Assembly: GCA_048013815.1 (NCBI GenBank)
Contig: CM106586.1
Coordinates: forward strand, 21,204,001 to 21,268,000
Reading direction: 5' to 3'
Length of the DNA: 64,000 bases
Source: Setoptus koraiensis
Taxonomy: Eukaryota; Arthropoda
In this document: positions 24,514 to 36,000 of the stretch, one piece after another
Layout of the letters: the number at the start of each line of letters is the position of its first letter
Numbering within the stretch: the stretch's first letter is position 1
Translations under genes and position numbers: made by a program
Notes under the pieces: generated by a model
Database searches by the model: none
What the model was told of the DNA's origin: nothing
Seen by the model: only the letters and a program-made list of their open reading frames with translations

Positions 24514-24969
24514 TGTCAATGTTGTTGCCTCTGGCAATTAAATTGTTGCCAAAATCCGCTGAAATAGCCCTTTCTTGGGTGCTCTGCGGGTCCCTGCATG
24601 ATTCATTTTGTATCTAGTTGATACAGTGTGTATGTGAGAGAGAAAAAAAACATGCAAAGCTCCTCTGTGATTCGCGTTGCAGTTTTTGTTATCAGCATTT
24701 CGGGCTGACATTTCAACGGCATAGCAGTTTCGTGCCAGAAAAGTCAGTCAGTGCTCGTGATAAGTGCTTCCTGGAACGGCAATAACCATGTGATTAATCA
24801 CTTGGGCTCCCTACCATCAGTTATATACATATCAACACTGGACAATTGCTGGCGCGCAAAACTTCAACTCAACTTTAGCCAATTGCGTGAATTGCGTGTG
24901 TTTGCTTGAAATAGGTGCATTAAGATAATTTCCACAACATAAACTGTCGCCAACGCGACAATAACATAC

Positions 24970-25049
24970 CTATTTCCGGTGCAATTTAATTGTCTTCCTA
25001 GAAATCGTTGAAGATCATCATCGAGCACATCTGGTCCCTGGACAGACAT
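24970..25049 (-). other. candidate first coding exon on the minus strand
   Basis: On the minus strand CACA-ATG starts a frame (MSVQGPDVLDDDLQRFLG...) of 26 codons plus two bases that ends exactly at AATAG|GTATGT, a strong donor (GT at 24969-24968). Start context, acidic protein-like sequence and donor are visible. A downstream acceptor is not certain; one possibility is a pyrimidine-rich tract ending in CAG near 24150. The product is not recognised. Confidence 0.3.
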
Positions 25050-27925
25050 TGTGGGTTCATTCAGGTGTCAAAGTAGCTTAAAATAGATTTCGTTTCGTCT
25101 GACTGCCGAGGTAATCTGCTTGGGCACCGTTTGGGTTTACCGTTGCTGCAAAGGAACAGTCGGTCAGATTAAAATTAAGCTCAATGCTTTCATTGTTATA
25201 TCACATTGTGACGGCCACCACAATTCTGGTCAAAATCACTGCCACCATAACAATGCTGATGATAGCAAAACAGATAAGAAATAAGCCGCCTATTTTAGAG
25301 TGAGAGCCCGATAATCTGATTTTGGCCGGTCACACAATATGTCCACTCATAGAGGGATAAACCGGGCCAAATTCGAGATGTCGAGCATAGAAAGAAAGTT
25401 GAAAAGAGCGAAAGAATTGAAGAGTTGGATGGATATTCGGCTTGCTGAACTGATATTAGTCTGTATCCGCGTGACTGCTTAATCGGCAGCCGATCATCAA
25501 TGTATCCTTTGAACTACTACATCAAGTCAGAGAACCAAGCAGAGGATTTTCTTGCGGCCCAGAATAGTAACAATCAATGAGAATTGCTGCATCATTGAAA
25601 TTGTATCAATTCGACCATTCAACATTGAACTTTTAGTTTCCGGCAATTCAATTTTGGATGTACAAAATCGACATTCTGATACATGAGAGACATGGTGATA
25701 TTCCATATTTCGGCTGCCCTGCAGATGAACTATTGGGGGTCCCAGTGAATATCAAACTGCAGCTGTATTTTTATCGAGTCAAGCTAGAACGAGAAACAAG
25801 ATTTTCGTCGGTCACCCCAGCATTGCGGGCTTCCCATCTCACTTGATGATTTTTTGTTGCTTTTAACGTGCCCATGCAAGGGTGGCCGTCTAGAGCTTTC
25901 CAGATCTGTATTGTGTGATGCTTTTGGATAAAAAATCAGAGATGCCTTTGGATCTGCATGGTGCTCTGATAAAAATCAATCATCGACTCTGATCGTTCTT
26001 GTATGACTACTGCACTCACATTGATGGATTGAGACTCGCTCCTAATGACGGGTAAGTTTGGCAACGATAGCAAGAATATAGCCGATACAATACATATGCA
26101 ATATATGTGATGCATCGACGAAAGAGATTGCAATCATAGCTATCTCACAAAATACATCTGAGCCCGATAAAACAACAAACTATTGAGAGTTCGAAGAGTT
26201 GTTTATAATATCCAAAAGAGGCTCGCGGGAGTCTAGAAGAAGAGATTTGACTCGATAGTGCAGTGTGCTGTATGTTGGTTGTTATACTTTGTAGGGACCG
26301 GGGGCGCAACCGAACGCGTGGGTCACTAATTAATATAATGATCTATATCAATCAACTCAGTCTCAGTTCATTAAAGTCGGAAGAGCCAAAATAGAGGAGC
26401 TGCTCTAGGATAAGCGGCCCCGGTCAGTTCCGTTTTTACTTGTGAGCTCATATAATACGATGTTATCTTGATATCCTTCCTTTGTCATTGTTGTTGCATT
26501 GGCAATTGCTCGAATCACTCATATCAAGATTCCCAGAATTTCCGAATCTAAATGAGCAAACGGGCAAGGATCACTACAATGACATCTGATAGAATCGCTA
26601 TCATAAGTTGTAGGTGGCTCCAATTACACCAATCCGACTGCATATTGTTAATATTATCATTGTTTGGTTGGTGCAATGGCACAACTATCGCCTCCATCAA
26701 GCAGTTATTTTTCGATAAATCATTTTTGGTCTTGCTGAGCTTGCAACCAACAAATTATGCAATCTAGCCATTAGTAAGCTAGGAAAAGGCAACAGCGACA
26801 ATTGCCACTATAATCTAACACAAACACATTGCCAAGGGCAGAATATCTGATCACCTGGATTACTTCAGCCAATTGTGTTATTCTCGATCATTAATACAGT
26901 GGTGGGTACTTAATGATATGCGAAACCAATATAATTAGAACCAAATATAATGGCAATAGTATCAGATTATTGTCGCTCTTGACGCCTATCGACTAGTATC
27001 TGTATTGAGTCTATCTCCCCAAGGAAATATAATCAGATAGATATCACATCGATTTCATTGGACGTAGGCCTTGATCCTCAGACGAAATGCCATTAGCCTG
27101 GCGAATTGTACAGACTTGTATGAAATTGCCCATTCAATTTGGAGATCCAACGAGCCCCAAGGGTCAATCATCTACAGTGATATTTGTATTCATCATCAAT
27201 ATATACGGATACATATTGTCATGTTAGCACAGCCCTTGAAGTGTCTGAAACTCATCGAAACTACTAACTGATCAGTGATAATTTACGTCATCGTTAGTTT
27301 TGTTCTGCGTTTTAGTCTGACCGGCCTCGTCTTTTTCGAGAGCGGTACCAGTAAATTCATACGACGCTTCGATGAATTACATGACTTTCGATGTGGATTG
27401 TTAGCGAAAGCCATAGGGAAATTGAGGTTGGTCTTGGCAAGATAGAAATAACTGATGGCGTCGGCAATTGATTCTCATCTCAGTTGCATATGCTGCAAAG
27501 CTGCTCCTGAGAATTGTCATTTCAGCCCATCCGGTTTATAAGATTCCTCTTAGCTCGGGTCAATCGAGACTTTCACAGAGCCGGAGCGAGAGAGAGAGAG
27601 AGACGAATTATTCATCATATCCTCTAAAGCGAAGCCGAATTCGGAAATAATTTCAATTCTAATCAGTTTTCGCTAGTTAGTGTACCGTGAAAAAAATCTA
27701 TTGGATCATACAGAGAAATGACATCACTAGAATATGTCAGACTAATTTATGTAGTAGTTTATTCTGATCAATGCAATCACTTCAGACTTTAAATTGCTCA
27801 CCGATGGTCATGTCATCGCTTGGTGGCGATGACATAACAATGAGAGCAAGAATTTTTAATTTTACTTTATTCCACTCTGACATTAATGCGTTATAACTCT
27901 CTATTTATCTTTGCCCCCATCAGCA
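25050..27925. other. intergenic or 5' intron of the receptor gene, no gene seen
   Basis: No domain-bearing frame. A short (GA)n lies at 27587-27601. If the receptor's transcript starts at the 23.2-23.6 kb promoter-like region, most of this would be its first intron. Texture is like 13-22 kb: few simple repeats. Confidence 0.4.
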
Positions 27926-27974
27926 GATAGACATCATCCATCATTGCCATCATCACCATCATCATTCTAGGCGT
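27926..27974 (+). other. 5' UTR start of receptor coding exon (predicted splice acceptor)
   Basis: A pyrimidine-rich run followed by CAGCAG gives a good acceptor with the exon starting at 27926. An in-frame stop at 27928-27930 means translation of the long receptor frame cannot begin upstream of the ATG at 27975 in this exon. Confidence 0.4.
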
Positions 27975-30900
27975 TTGCATGAGGCCATAAGGCAGCTCAA
28001 CTATAAGTTAGCGACAGTCAACTATCTCAATTTATCACAAGCAGTCTCAAGAAGCTATAGGAGAGAGGTTAAAAGTAAGCATGATAATAAAATAATTATC
28101 ATCAATCACAATAATACTCATCGTTGTGCAAATTACAAAAGTCTCCCATGCTCTTCCGCCGTTGAAACAAGCCGATGCCTTCTTATAATTTTATATCTTT
28201 TTATCAAGACTGGTGCACAAACAAATTTCTTCGCAATGTTGCTCATCGCCTCAACACTACCCCAACCCCAACCACAAGCCCAACCTCAACCACAACCTCA
28301 ACCACCATCAACACCGCAAGCACCTCCAACAATAGCAACACCAACAAAAATAATGATATCAACAGCAACAGCAACAACAACAACAACTCCAAGTGCAGTA
28401 ACATTATATTTTGTAATCAATTCAAGCCAACTGAGTGCCTTATCAAAACTTGACAGAATTTCGGCTCGTCATGGTGCGTGTCGCAAGTTACAGTTAGAAT
28501 CATCAAGATTTATTTGTGTTTGTGTCGTATGCGGTCGCAATCGTTTGCTCCACATTACTGCCAAGGAAGCTGTTTCAATGCAGTTAAGACAACGACGACG
28601 CCAACAACTCATCATCATGTTAATGACGGCGGCACTCGTGATAGTAGTGTTGTGCTGTCGTCAAAGTGACGTATCAATTGTTACAACGATAATTGATGAT
28701 AGTGATTGCGCAACAATAACAAGAACGACGTCGAGTTTACTAAGCTCGTATTCAAATGCTTGTCAAATAATAGAAACACAGTGCAGCAAATTTACTAGAT
28801 TAATAATGGTGCGTTTTGAAGAAATAGTTGCATCTATCGCCACGGCAGCAGCTAATGCGCTCGCAAGCCTAACTAATGCAAAATTTATGGCCATTTTAGT
28901 GTTTCTTAGGCAACGACAATTTAATAATTGTCACCGCCATGATGACAAGAGCGCACAATTAGATAATTATGAAAATTGCATCATCAAATCATTGTTGTAT
29001 CAACACAATTGGCATGCAAGCAATTCGTCGTCGTCGTCGTCGCTCGTGGCTTGCTGCTGCTGTTGTTGTTATGTTGTGTTGAGCAACACTTACGTAATTG
29101 ATGGTGACTCAATGTCGAATGGAAACAAGCAACAAATCATTGGCAGCCATGTAAGAAGAATGTTATGCCAACTAATTGTCACTTGGCCGTATAAGGATGC
29201 GCATAAGTCACAATCAATATCACTGCTGGCATTTATGTTTGTTTTGCTCACAGCAGCGTTCGCCTGTCGCCTTTGTGATCCAATAGAAATACTACTGCCA
29301 TCTAGTCATCACAATCTGTCGTATAATTGGTGCGTCGACTCACCTGTTGAGGTTAAAGTGCCATCAAACAAGCGTCTCATTTCTATCATCAGTAGCGTAG
29401 TTTTTCGTCTGACAGGCTTACGAAATGGGAGCCTGTCAGTGGCCTCATTGAGTTGTCGCCACAATCCTTCAATTCATGGCAATGATGTAGATTGTGTGCC
29501 CCATGAGCAGATTTCATCAATTTGCATAATATTCGCCACTATCACAACTGCCACCAATAGTCGCCAAACAATCGCCAATCATGTGACTGAAGACCCGAAA
29601 CGAGTAGCGAGCCTCTCATTCGAGTCCGTGGTGAATTTGTCGGACAATGACGCCAACTTCATGAGCGGACATAGTAAATCATTGTTGCACACATTGCGGC
29701 AGCAGCAGCATCAGCAGCATCTATTTTCACACTTAAATTCACACAAAAATTGTAGCTTGCTAAGGAACCGTTGGCAAGCTGAAATGCTACGCGAACAACA
29801 ACACCATAACAACAACAATCTGGAGACGGCTATGAGGCTCGACGAAGCTCAGACGTTCCTCTCAGATAACACGACTAGCCAGATTGATGGCGAAACAGTT
29901 AAAACAGCTGCTCAAACTTTAAGAATATCAGCACAAGCTCATGGGCGCAATGCCAAAAATGGCAATCGTCGATGGATTGGAATAGCGATATTTTACAACA
30001 TGTTCATAATGCAAATTGTTTTATTGCATTTGCTATTATTGGCCCAGCAAACTGTTCATGGTTTTCAGCTAGAAGTGTCAATAAACAGCCATGAAGAGGG
30101 CCCAGAAAAGACACTGCTCAACACTAGCAACACTAGCGACGGCATTGACACAACTACTACTCAGTTGGACAATTCTTTCGGTCAAGCAGCGCCATCGAAC
30201 CAGTCTGATGGCTATGACACAACTGACATGGACAATGTGGCGCCAACAAATGATACAAATGATGAGTCGTTTGAAACGCAAACACAAACAGAACAGGACA
30301 GTGCTGAAAATTCAACAAATTCACCTGAAGACACAGATTCAAATCCTATATCACAATCAATAGATCCAGACAACCCGCTCGAGCCCATTAATTGTACCGC
30401 TATGGCGCTAGCAAAACAAACTCACCTGCCCGATTTGTTCACCTGGCCGATATACGTTGCCTACACTCTTATATTCAACATTGGTGTTAGTGGCGCTTGC
30501 ATTGTCGTTTATGTCATTTACAAGAGCAGAAAACTAAGAAGAATGGGTAACACTTATTACCTGTTGGCCAATCTAGCCGTAAGTAACATAGTGATGGGAT
30601 GCACAGCGGTGCCCATAACACCCCTGTACCTGTTGGTGTACCAGAAATGGGTATTTGGTAGATTCTTTTGTCATTTTTTGCCATTTATCCAAGGAGTGGC
30701 CGTTTATGTGGAGGGATTTTCGTTGTTGTTAATGGCCATAGATCGCTACAGAATAGTCATGAATCCATTCATACCCCGTATATCGTTGGCCAGAATGAAA
30801 TTGTTTGTGGGTTTCACATGGATTCTTGCATCGGTGCTGACATTGCCCTACGGCTACTACGTTCGCTTGTACCCGGACCAGTGTCCAGAGGATCAATATT

Positions 30901-32279
30901 GCGAGGAGGTCTGGCCTAGCGAATCATATCGAAAGATATTTGGTGCCTCAACAATGTTGGTTCAATTTTTGGTTCCGTGGTTCATCATAACCGTGTGTTA
31001 CTTGGAGGTTAAATTTAAATTGGACGATCGCTCGCGACAAGGCAGACCGGGCGCCAATCTAGTGCTGAGACAAACTGTTGCCAGATCTATGCCGTCCACT
31101 AGCCGACTGTTGAATACAACAACAAATAATAATAATAATGCACAACAAACAAACAATGGTATAACTAGCTGTTCTAGCATGAAGAGGCACCATCATCGCC
31201 ATTGTAATTTGTATAGAATATCTGCCGCCCAAGCGTCAGCGTCGTGCGTTTCCTTTTTATCGGGATACGCTGCGAATCAGCGTCAAGCTAACCAGTCACC
31301 GCAAGACATCACCGCATCCATACCTTGCCTGGTGGTTCATGATCCCATTACAACATGCGAACAACCGGAAACAACAACGCTGAACAACACCATTAATAAT
31401 CAAGATAATCAAGTGCAACACGAAGACAAAGAAACACTTCCGGTGCAACCACCCATTGTAGTGTGCCAAAAGGACCCACAAGAATTGGTGCAAACCAACC
31501 AGCAACCGTCTTGCTGCGTTGCCGAAGTGCACGACGCTGCCGACCAATCCGGCCTCATCATGATACAATTACACACACAAACAATACCTGTTGCCATAGA
31601 GGAACGTCACCATTTAGAAATCGATCCACCTACAACAAGCAGTATCATTAATCAGCAGACTTCTTGCTCCAGTAAGGAAAAATCAAAATTTTGTAGTTAC
31701 CTGTTGCATTTCTGGTGTCACACTATTTGTCGTCGACAGGCCAGTTGCAGCTTGAACGCAAGCAACAACAATGTCAACAACATACATGCTCCCAACAATG
31801 GAACAACAACAAATCAACAACAGTATGAACAACAGCAGCAAGGCACAATAATGTGCAATTGCCAGACCCATTGCGAAGACAGTTTGTGCTGCTGCAACAT
31901 CAATTGCAACGAAGAGAGAAATCTACAACAAATACTAGAACGACAGGTGAATCGAGAACAAAAAGCGAGAAGTTTAAATACCACCCTGATTGCCATGATT
32001 GCCTTCTTTGTCATATCGTGGCTGCCGTTAAATTTGCATAATATTGCCCAAGATTTCTTTCGTGAATCGCTCAATTCACATTTCACTCTTTGGTTTTTCA
32101 TGGTGGGACATTTAATGGCCTCCAGTATGATTGTGCACAATTTGTGGATTTATGTCTGGTTGAATGAGCCATTTCGCGAAGAATACACAATAATGATGGG
32201 CCCAATATATGCAAGTATTTTTCCTCGCTTCATATCGTCAAAGTTTTGGTGGGGCAAGCAAAAACCTCAGCACCTTTAG
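27975..32279 (+). CDS. neuropeptide F/Y-type G-protein-coupled receptor with giant N-terminus
   Basis: The 1434-codon frame ends in a seven-helix receptor (about residues 824-1396) closest to arthropod neuropeptide F receptors. Diagnostic stretches are PITPLY after TM2, DRY at 923-925, CEEVWPSE in the second outer loop, SWLP in TM6 (Trp1349) and WLNEPFREEY after TM7. Cys899 and the CEE cysteine should form the usual disulfide. It would sense an NPF-like peptide at the plasma membrane. Departures from class A: Ala841 replaces Asn1.50, Asn871 replaces Asp2.50, Glu913 replaces Ser3.39, and TM7 reads NLWIY (1389-1393), not NPxxY. Loop 3 spans about 1016-1329. A signal-peptide-like start at Met676 (position 30000), followed by many N-glycosylation sites, would give a 759-residue protein. 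The preceding 675 codons are nevertheless open, repetitive and unexplained. Start choice is therefore uncertain; family assignment is strong. Confidence 0.88.
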   Translation: MHEAIRQLNYKLATVNYLNLSQAVSRSYRREVKSKHDNKIIIINHNNTHRCANYKSLPCSSAVETSRCLLIILYLFIKTGAQTNFFAMLLIASTLPQPQPQAQPQPQPQPPSTPQAPPTIATPTKIMISTATATTTTTPSAVTLYFVINSSQLSALSKLDRISARHGACRKLQLESSRFICVCVVCGRNRLLHITAKEAVSMQLRQRRRQQLIIMLMTAALVIVVLCCRQSDVSIVTTIIDDSDCATITRTTSSLLSSYSNACQIIETQCSKFTRLIMVRFEEIVASIATAAANALASLTNAKFMAILVFLRQRQFNNCHRHDDKSAQLDNYENCIIKSLLYQHNWHASNSSSSSSLVACCCCCCYVVLSNTYVIDGDSMSNGNKQQIIGSHVRRMLCQLIVTWPYKDAHKSQSISLLAFMFVLLTAAFACRLCDPIEILLPSSHHNLSYNWCVDSPVEVKVPSNKRLISIISSVVFRLTGLRNGSLSVASLSCRHNPSIHGNDVDCVPHEQISSICIIFATITTATNSRQTIANHVTEDPKRVASLSFESVVNLSDNDANFMSGHSKSLLHTLRQQQHQQHLFSHLNSHKNCSLLRNRWQAEMLREQQHHNNNNLETAMRLDEAQTFLSDNTTSQIDGETVKTAAQTLRISAQAHGRNAKNGNRRWIGIAIFYNMFIMQIVLLHLLLLAQQTVHGFQLEVSINSHEEGPEKTLLNTSNTSDGIDTTTTQLDNSFGQAAPSNQSDGYDTTDMDNVAPTNDTNDESFETQTQTEQDSAENSTNSPEDTDSNPISQSIDPDNPLEPINCTAMALAKQTHLPDLFTWPIYVAYTLIFNIGVSGACIVVYVIYKSRKLRRMGNTYYLLANLAVSNIVMGCTAVPITPLYLLVYQKWVFGRFFCHFLPFIQGVAVYVEGFSLLLMAIDRYRIVMNPFIPRISLARMKLFVGFTWILASVLTLPYGYYVRLYPDQCPEDQYCEEVWPSESYRKIFGASTMLVQFLVPWFIITVCYLEVKFKLDDRSRQGRPGANLVLRQTVARSMPSTSRLLNTTTNNNNNAQQTNNGITSCSSMKRHHHRHCNLYRISAAQASASCVSFLSGYAANQRQANQSPQDITASIPCLVVHDPITTCEQPETTTLNNTINNQDNQVQHEDKETLPVQPPIVVCQKDPQELVQTNQQPSCCVAEVHDAADQSGLIMIQLHTQTIPVAIEERHHLEIDPPTTSSIINQQTSCSSKEKSKFCSYLLHFWCHTICRRQASCSLNASNNNVNNIHAPNNGTTTNQQQYEQQQQGTIMCNCQTHCEDSLCCCNINCNEERNLQQILERQVNREQKARSLNTTLIAMIAFFVISWLPLNLHNIAQDFFRESLNSHFTLWFFMVGHLMASSMIVHNLWIYVWLNEPFREEYTIMMGPIYASIFPRFISSKFWWGKQKPQHL

Positions 32280-33060
32280 CGGTGACGCGGCGGCCCCCAA
32301 AATAACACTGTGAGCAACACTAGGCAAACATGTTAAAAAGTCGACCATAATCAGGCGCTAAGAACCAAACTAATGTTTGCATTGCAAAGACGAAACAGAA
32401 ATCCAATTTGCGACTTCCGGTCATCATTTACGTCATTGGCCCTTTTTTAATGCTGCTGCAACTGTTTGTATCAAGAAAAACAGGCGAATGTGACTTTTGC
32501 GCTTCTTCAACGAAATGCGCCGAAAAATCGTAGCCCAGAGTTTCACGGCCAGACAAGTTTTTCTATTCAGAAAATATTCGCTTGGGCTCGTGTGCAGAAT
32601 CGGCTGTAACAACCAGGTCAGTGCTACAAGCTTCCGAAGAGCGGATTTTGCCGAAAAGATCTAGGAGTATATTTACGATAGCATCCAGTCGCTTCGAAGT
32701 CAGTGCTTGCTCAAGATGAGTGAGAGAAGAATTCATTAATCAAATAAAATGGTCCACAGCTAAAGAGCGTTAGCCCTGTCTGCCCCATGATGTACGATGC
32801 ACCTGTCTATTTGCTTCCTATTTATTATCCTCAAGAATTTTGTTCAAGCGCTATGTCATGTACAACATGTTACTTTTCTATCATGGCCTCAAGCTATCGT
32901 ATCGTCCAAAACAAGTTAGCGGCAACAGTGAACTGTCAACCGTTTCAAATATACATGCCAAAATTGGCATGATAAAGCGATGGGTTCTAACAACACAAAA
33001 AGAATATTCTCACCACGCGTTCAAACGGACAGCGTCGAAATTGTTGCAACGTATCTAGCC
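32280..33060. other. receptor 3' UTR and flank
   Basis: No coding sequence is recognised. An AATAAA at 32743-32748 is an internal candidate poly(A) signal. Confidence 0.45.
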
Positions 33061-33075
33061 AACGACATTTAGTGA

Positions 33076-33085
33076 AATAAATAAA
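33076..33085 (+). terminator. candidate poly(A) signal for the receptor gene
   Basis: Overlapping AATAAATAAA about 800 bases after the receptor stop codon. The earlier AATAAA at 32743 is an alternative. Confidence 0.4.
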
Positions 33086-36000
33086 CAGAAACAGACTTTT
33101 TGGCAGTAGTCAGTGCGTCAGTTTTGCCAGTTTTGATTGAACAATGATAATAACAATGCCATCAATGATGACTCGCTCAGTAAAGTAAGCAAGTTGTAGA
33201 TGGTTTGGTCAAGCTATGTCATGGGCATGCGAGTACTGTAATTATTGTGTCAGTTTATCAAAGAAAAAACACAATCCTGGTAGTTGTGTTACATGGTGTT
33301 ATATGAATAGAATCGTTCATTGAAATTCAAGTCAAACATTGCTTTTATTGCTGGGCCCCATAATGGTTGCTAGATGAGGAATAACACAGGCAGACTTAAG
33401 ACGGCAGGCGAGGTGTTTCACAGAAGCGTACATGTGCAGTCACGTAACTGTTGTTGTTTTAACATTGTCACCAACTCGAGGATATTATTGAATGATTATA
33501 ATGCCACGCACATAGACTCTTTCCATGGAATCTGCAATTGACACATATAATTCAAAGTCCATCGGCAATGTCCTGACAGAACAATAGAATTTGATGCCAA
33601 CGCTGAAAAAGTCGCGCGAAAGTGAATGATTGTGATTTGTTTTTTTTGTATGTCAAATCAAAGTATAATTAAATCAATTGATATCATTGTTAATCGCTGA
33701 GCGACACAAAATGAACAACTGACTTGAGAATGTTGAGAAAGCGATCTAGCGAAGAAAATCTTCACAATATGTATGTGGTAAATTCGTGTTTCTAAGTGTA
33801 TCTGCAAGTCCCAACCTTTGTCTATCTAGGCTATCCATACAACATGTAGGAAAGTAAAATTCACATTAAAATTTTATTACAGACTATTTTTCTCTATAAT
33901 ACCAGTCACACGCGTCTTGTTATATACTTCCAGTTTGTTCCAATAACTAACGAGGATTCTTGTTTATTTTTGGTTTGCCCTCACAGTAGGCGCCAAGCTT
34001 GAGCATGTTCAGTGGAATTGTTGGGGTTCCAAGTGAATATTCGTGGCGAACGCATCTATCTCCGCTAAAGTCATGGTACCCCATGGTGACATACCGGATT
34101 TCATGACTGATAAACTAATCAAGCATTTTCTGTATGGTCAAATATCAGAAGAACACGAACTAAATGCTTCGGATGGTGTTTACTTATTTGGACATTCCAT
34201 TGAGATACCGGAGATATTGGATAGATAAAGATGACCTGAAGCCAATATGACAGAATGGCTGACATGAGGTCTACATTTCGAACTATATACCACTTTTTTG
34301 GTTTATTTTTCGATCGACTCTCGCCCCTCCCCCTGATAGTTTTGTGTCTGGCAGTGGAATTTCTGGGGCGGATCGTGATATGTGACCGATAGGCCTCGCT
34401 ACTGAAATTAGCAGCCTCTTCCGTGGGGCCGAAATACTCACTTTTACTATTTCGCACCCGCGGACAATATTAGAAAATCAAGAATATGCTCACGATCAAA
34501 TAACCTGGGGACAGAATAAGGTCAGACCAATGTGCGGTGAATGAATATACTTGAGTTTCCGCCAACGCAGTCTAGTTGGAATGGGGAGTCGCACAAATTT
34601 GGCAATAGATCCAGCCAAAGTTATCGTTTTTTGTTAGACAAAATCTCGAGCGCCTGTCGAGCACAATGATAAGACCGTTTTCCAGAGATGAAGGTGAGAT
34701 GATTGATGGAAGCGGAAGAGTGATAAAAAAGAATATTCTCGCATTTCGTGATCGAGGACATCGAAAAAATTAAAGCCTCAACTGGCTGTCAATATAACGC
34801 CTCGAGGTGATATTTGGCGTGGGTGGCTGTTTTTGCGAGCGGCAATATATGATTTGAACTTTGTTTGAACGTTGTGAAAATTGATTTACTAATATATTAT
34901 GCCGGCAATATTTCGAAATAATTTTCTGGCATGAATAACTTACTTTGTCTTGCCGAAATATGGTGATCAAGTTATTTGCTAGCCTGATAGGCGCAGCTGA
35001 AGAGGCAAATGGTCGCCTAGAGAGGATTGATGAAAAATTAAAATAAATAAATAAAAAAAGAGATCGATAGCACAATATTCGCTGGTATTCATATCATGTG
35101 ATAGAGCATTCCGAGAATCATTCAAAGCCTTTGCCTCCCTATTTCTCCCCTAAGGAGTAGCAGTAATAATCGTTAGACTCTTGTGATGGACAAGTTTTTG
35201 TTGTGAACATAGGCAGACCAACGATAGTCGGATGAGTTTGCGTTGTTCTAGGTGAGCCTCGGCAAATATTGGTGCTCGTGCCACTGAAAGCAACGGACTA
35301 TGAAACTGCGAATGTTGAAATGAATGAAAGGTAGGAAATGATTTTGATGCTTGCACCAATAAAGTGTGATCATACAGCGAGCGAAAATATCGCTAGTAGT
35401 GATTCACTACTTACGTTCATCTCATGCAGAGTTGGAATATCCGAATCGGAAACAGTGATTCAATGTAGTGAAAAATTTGCGAAAATAAATTACATTGGAA
35501 TTTGCGGATGGACACACCAACTCAAGTTCAAACAAAAACTTACATCACAAAGCAAATTTTTACCAACTGACACGATGGCTTGCCAAAATGTGAGCTGAGG
35601 CCGTTGCATAGGGCTGTTGGAAAAAGAACAGACACAAAAATCAACTGTGGCCCACAGTCTGTGGACCTGATTAAAAGAAAAATACGCGTAATGGTATCGT
35701 TATCATGTCGGCGTTGTTACACTGTTTCGGACCGATCATCAATGTGAGAACTTGTCTATTCTGGATGCTATTACTCACACGCATACACAGTATCGATTGG
35801 AACGCGCAATCATTTTTCACTCAGAGGATGTGGGATGAATGTTCTAGGTAGTGAGGACCTCGGTAAAACTGGAATCATACTGTTCGCCTCAAAAACTTAT
35901 ACATGCAATGCATATGTTTGTGGTGGCTTGATAAGTCAGACGGTTGAATTTATAGTTCTTTTTTTTCAGAACAAAACTGCAGATATGGCATGTACTCGCC

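Noticed and set aside
30579-30584. GTAAGT donor-like word inside receptor TM2
   Set aside because: Protein homology runs straight through it (LAVSN), so it is coding sequence and not a splice site.
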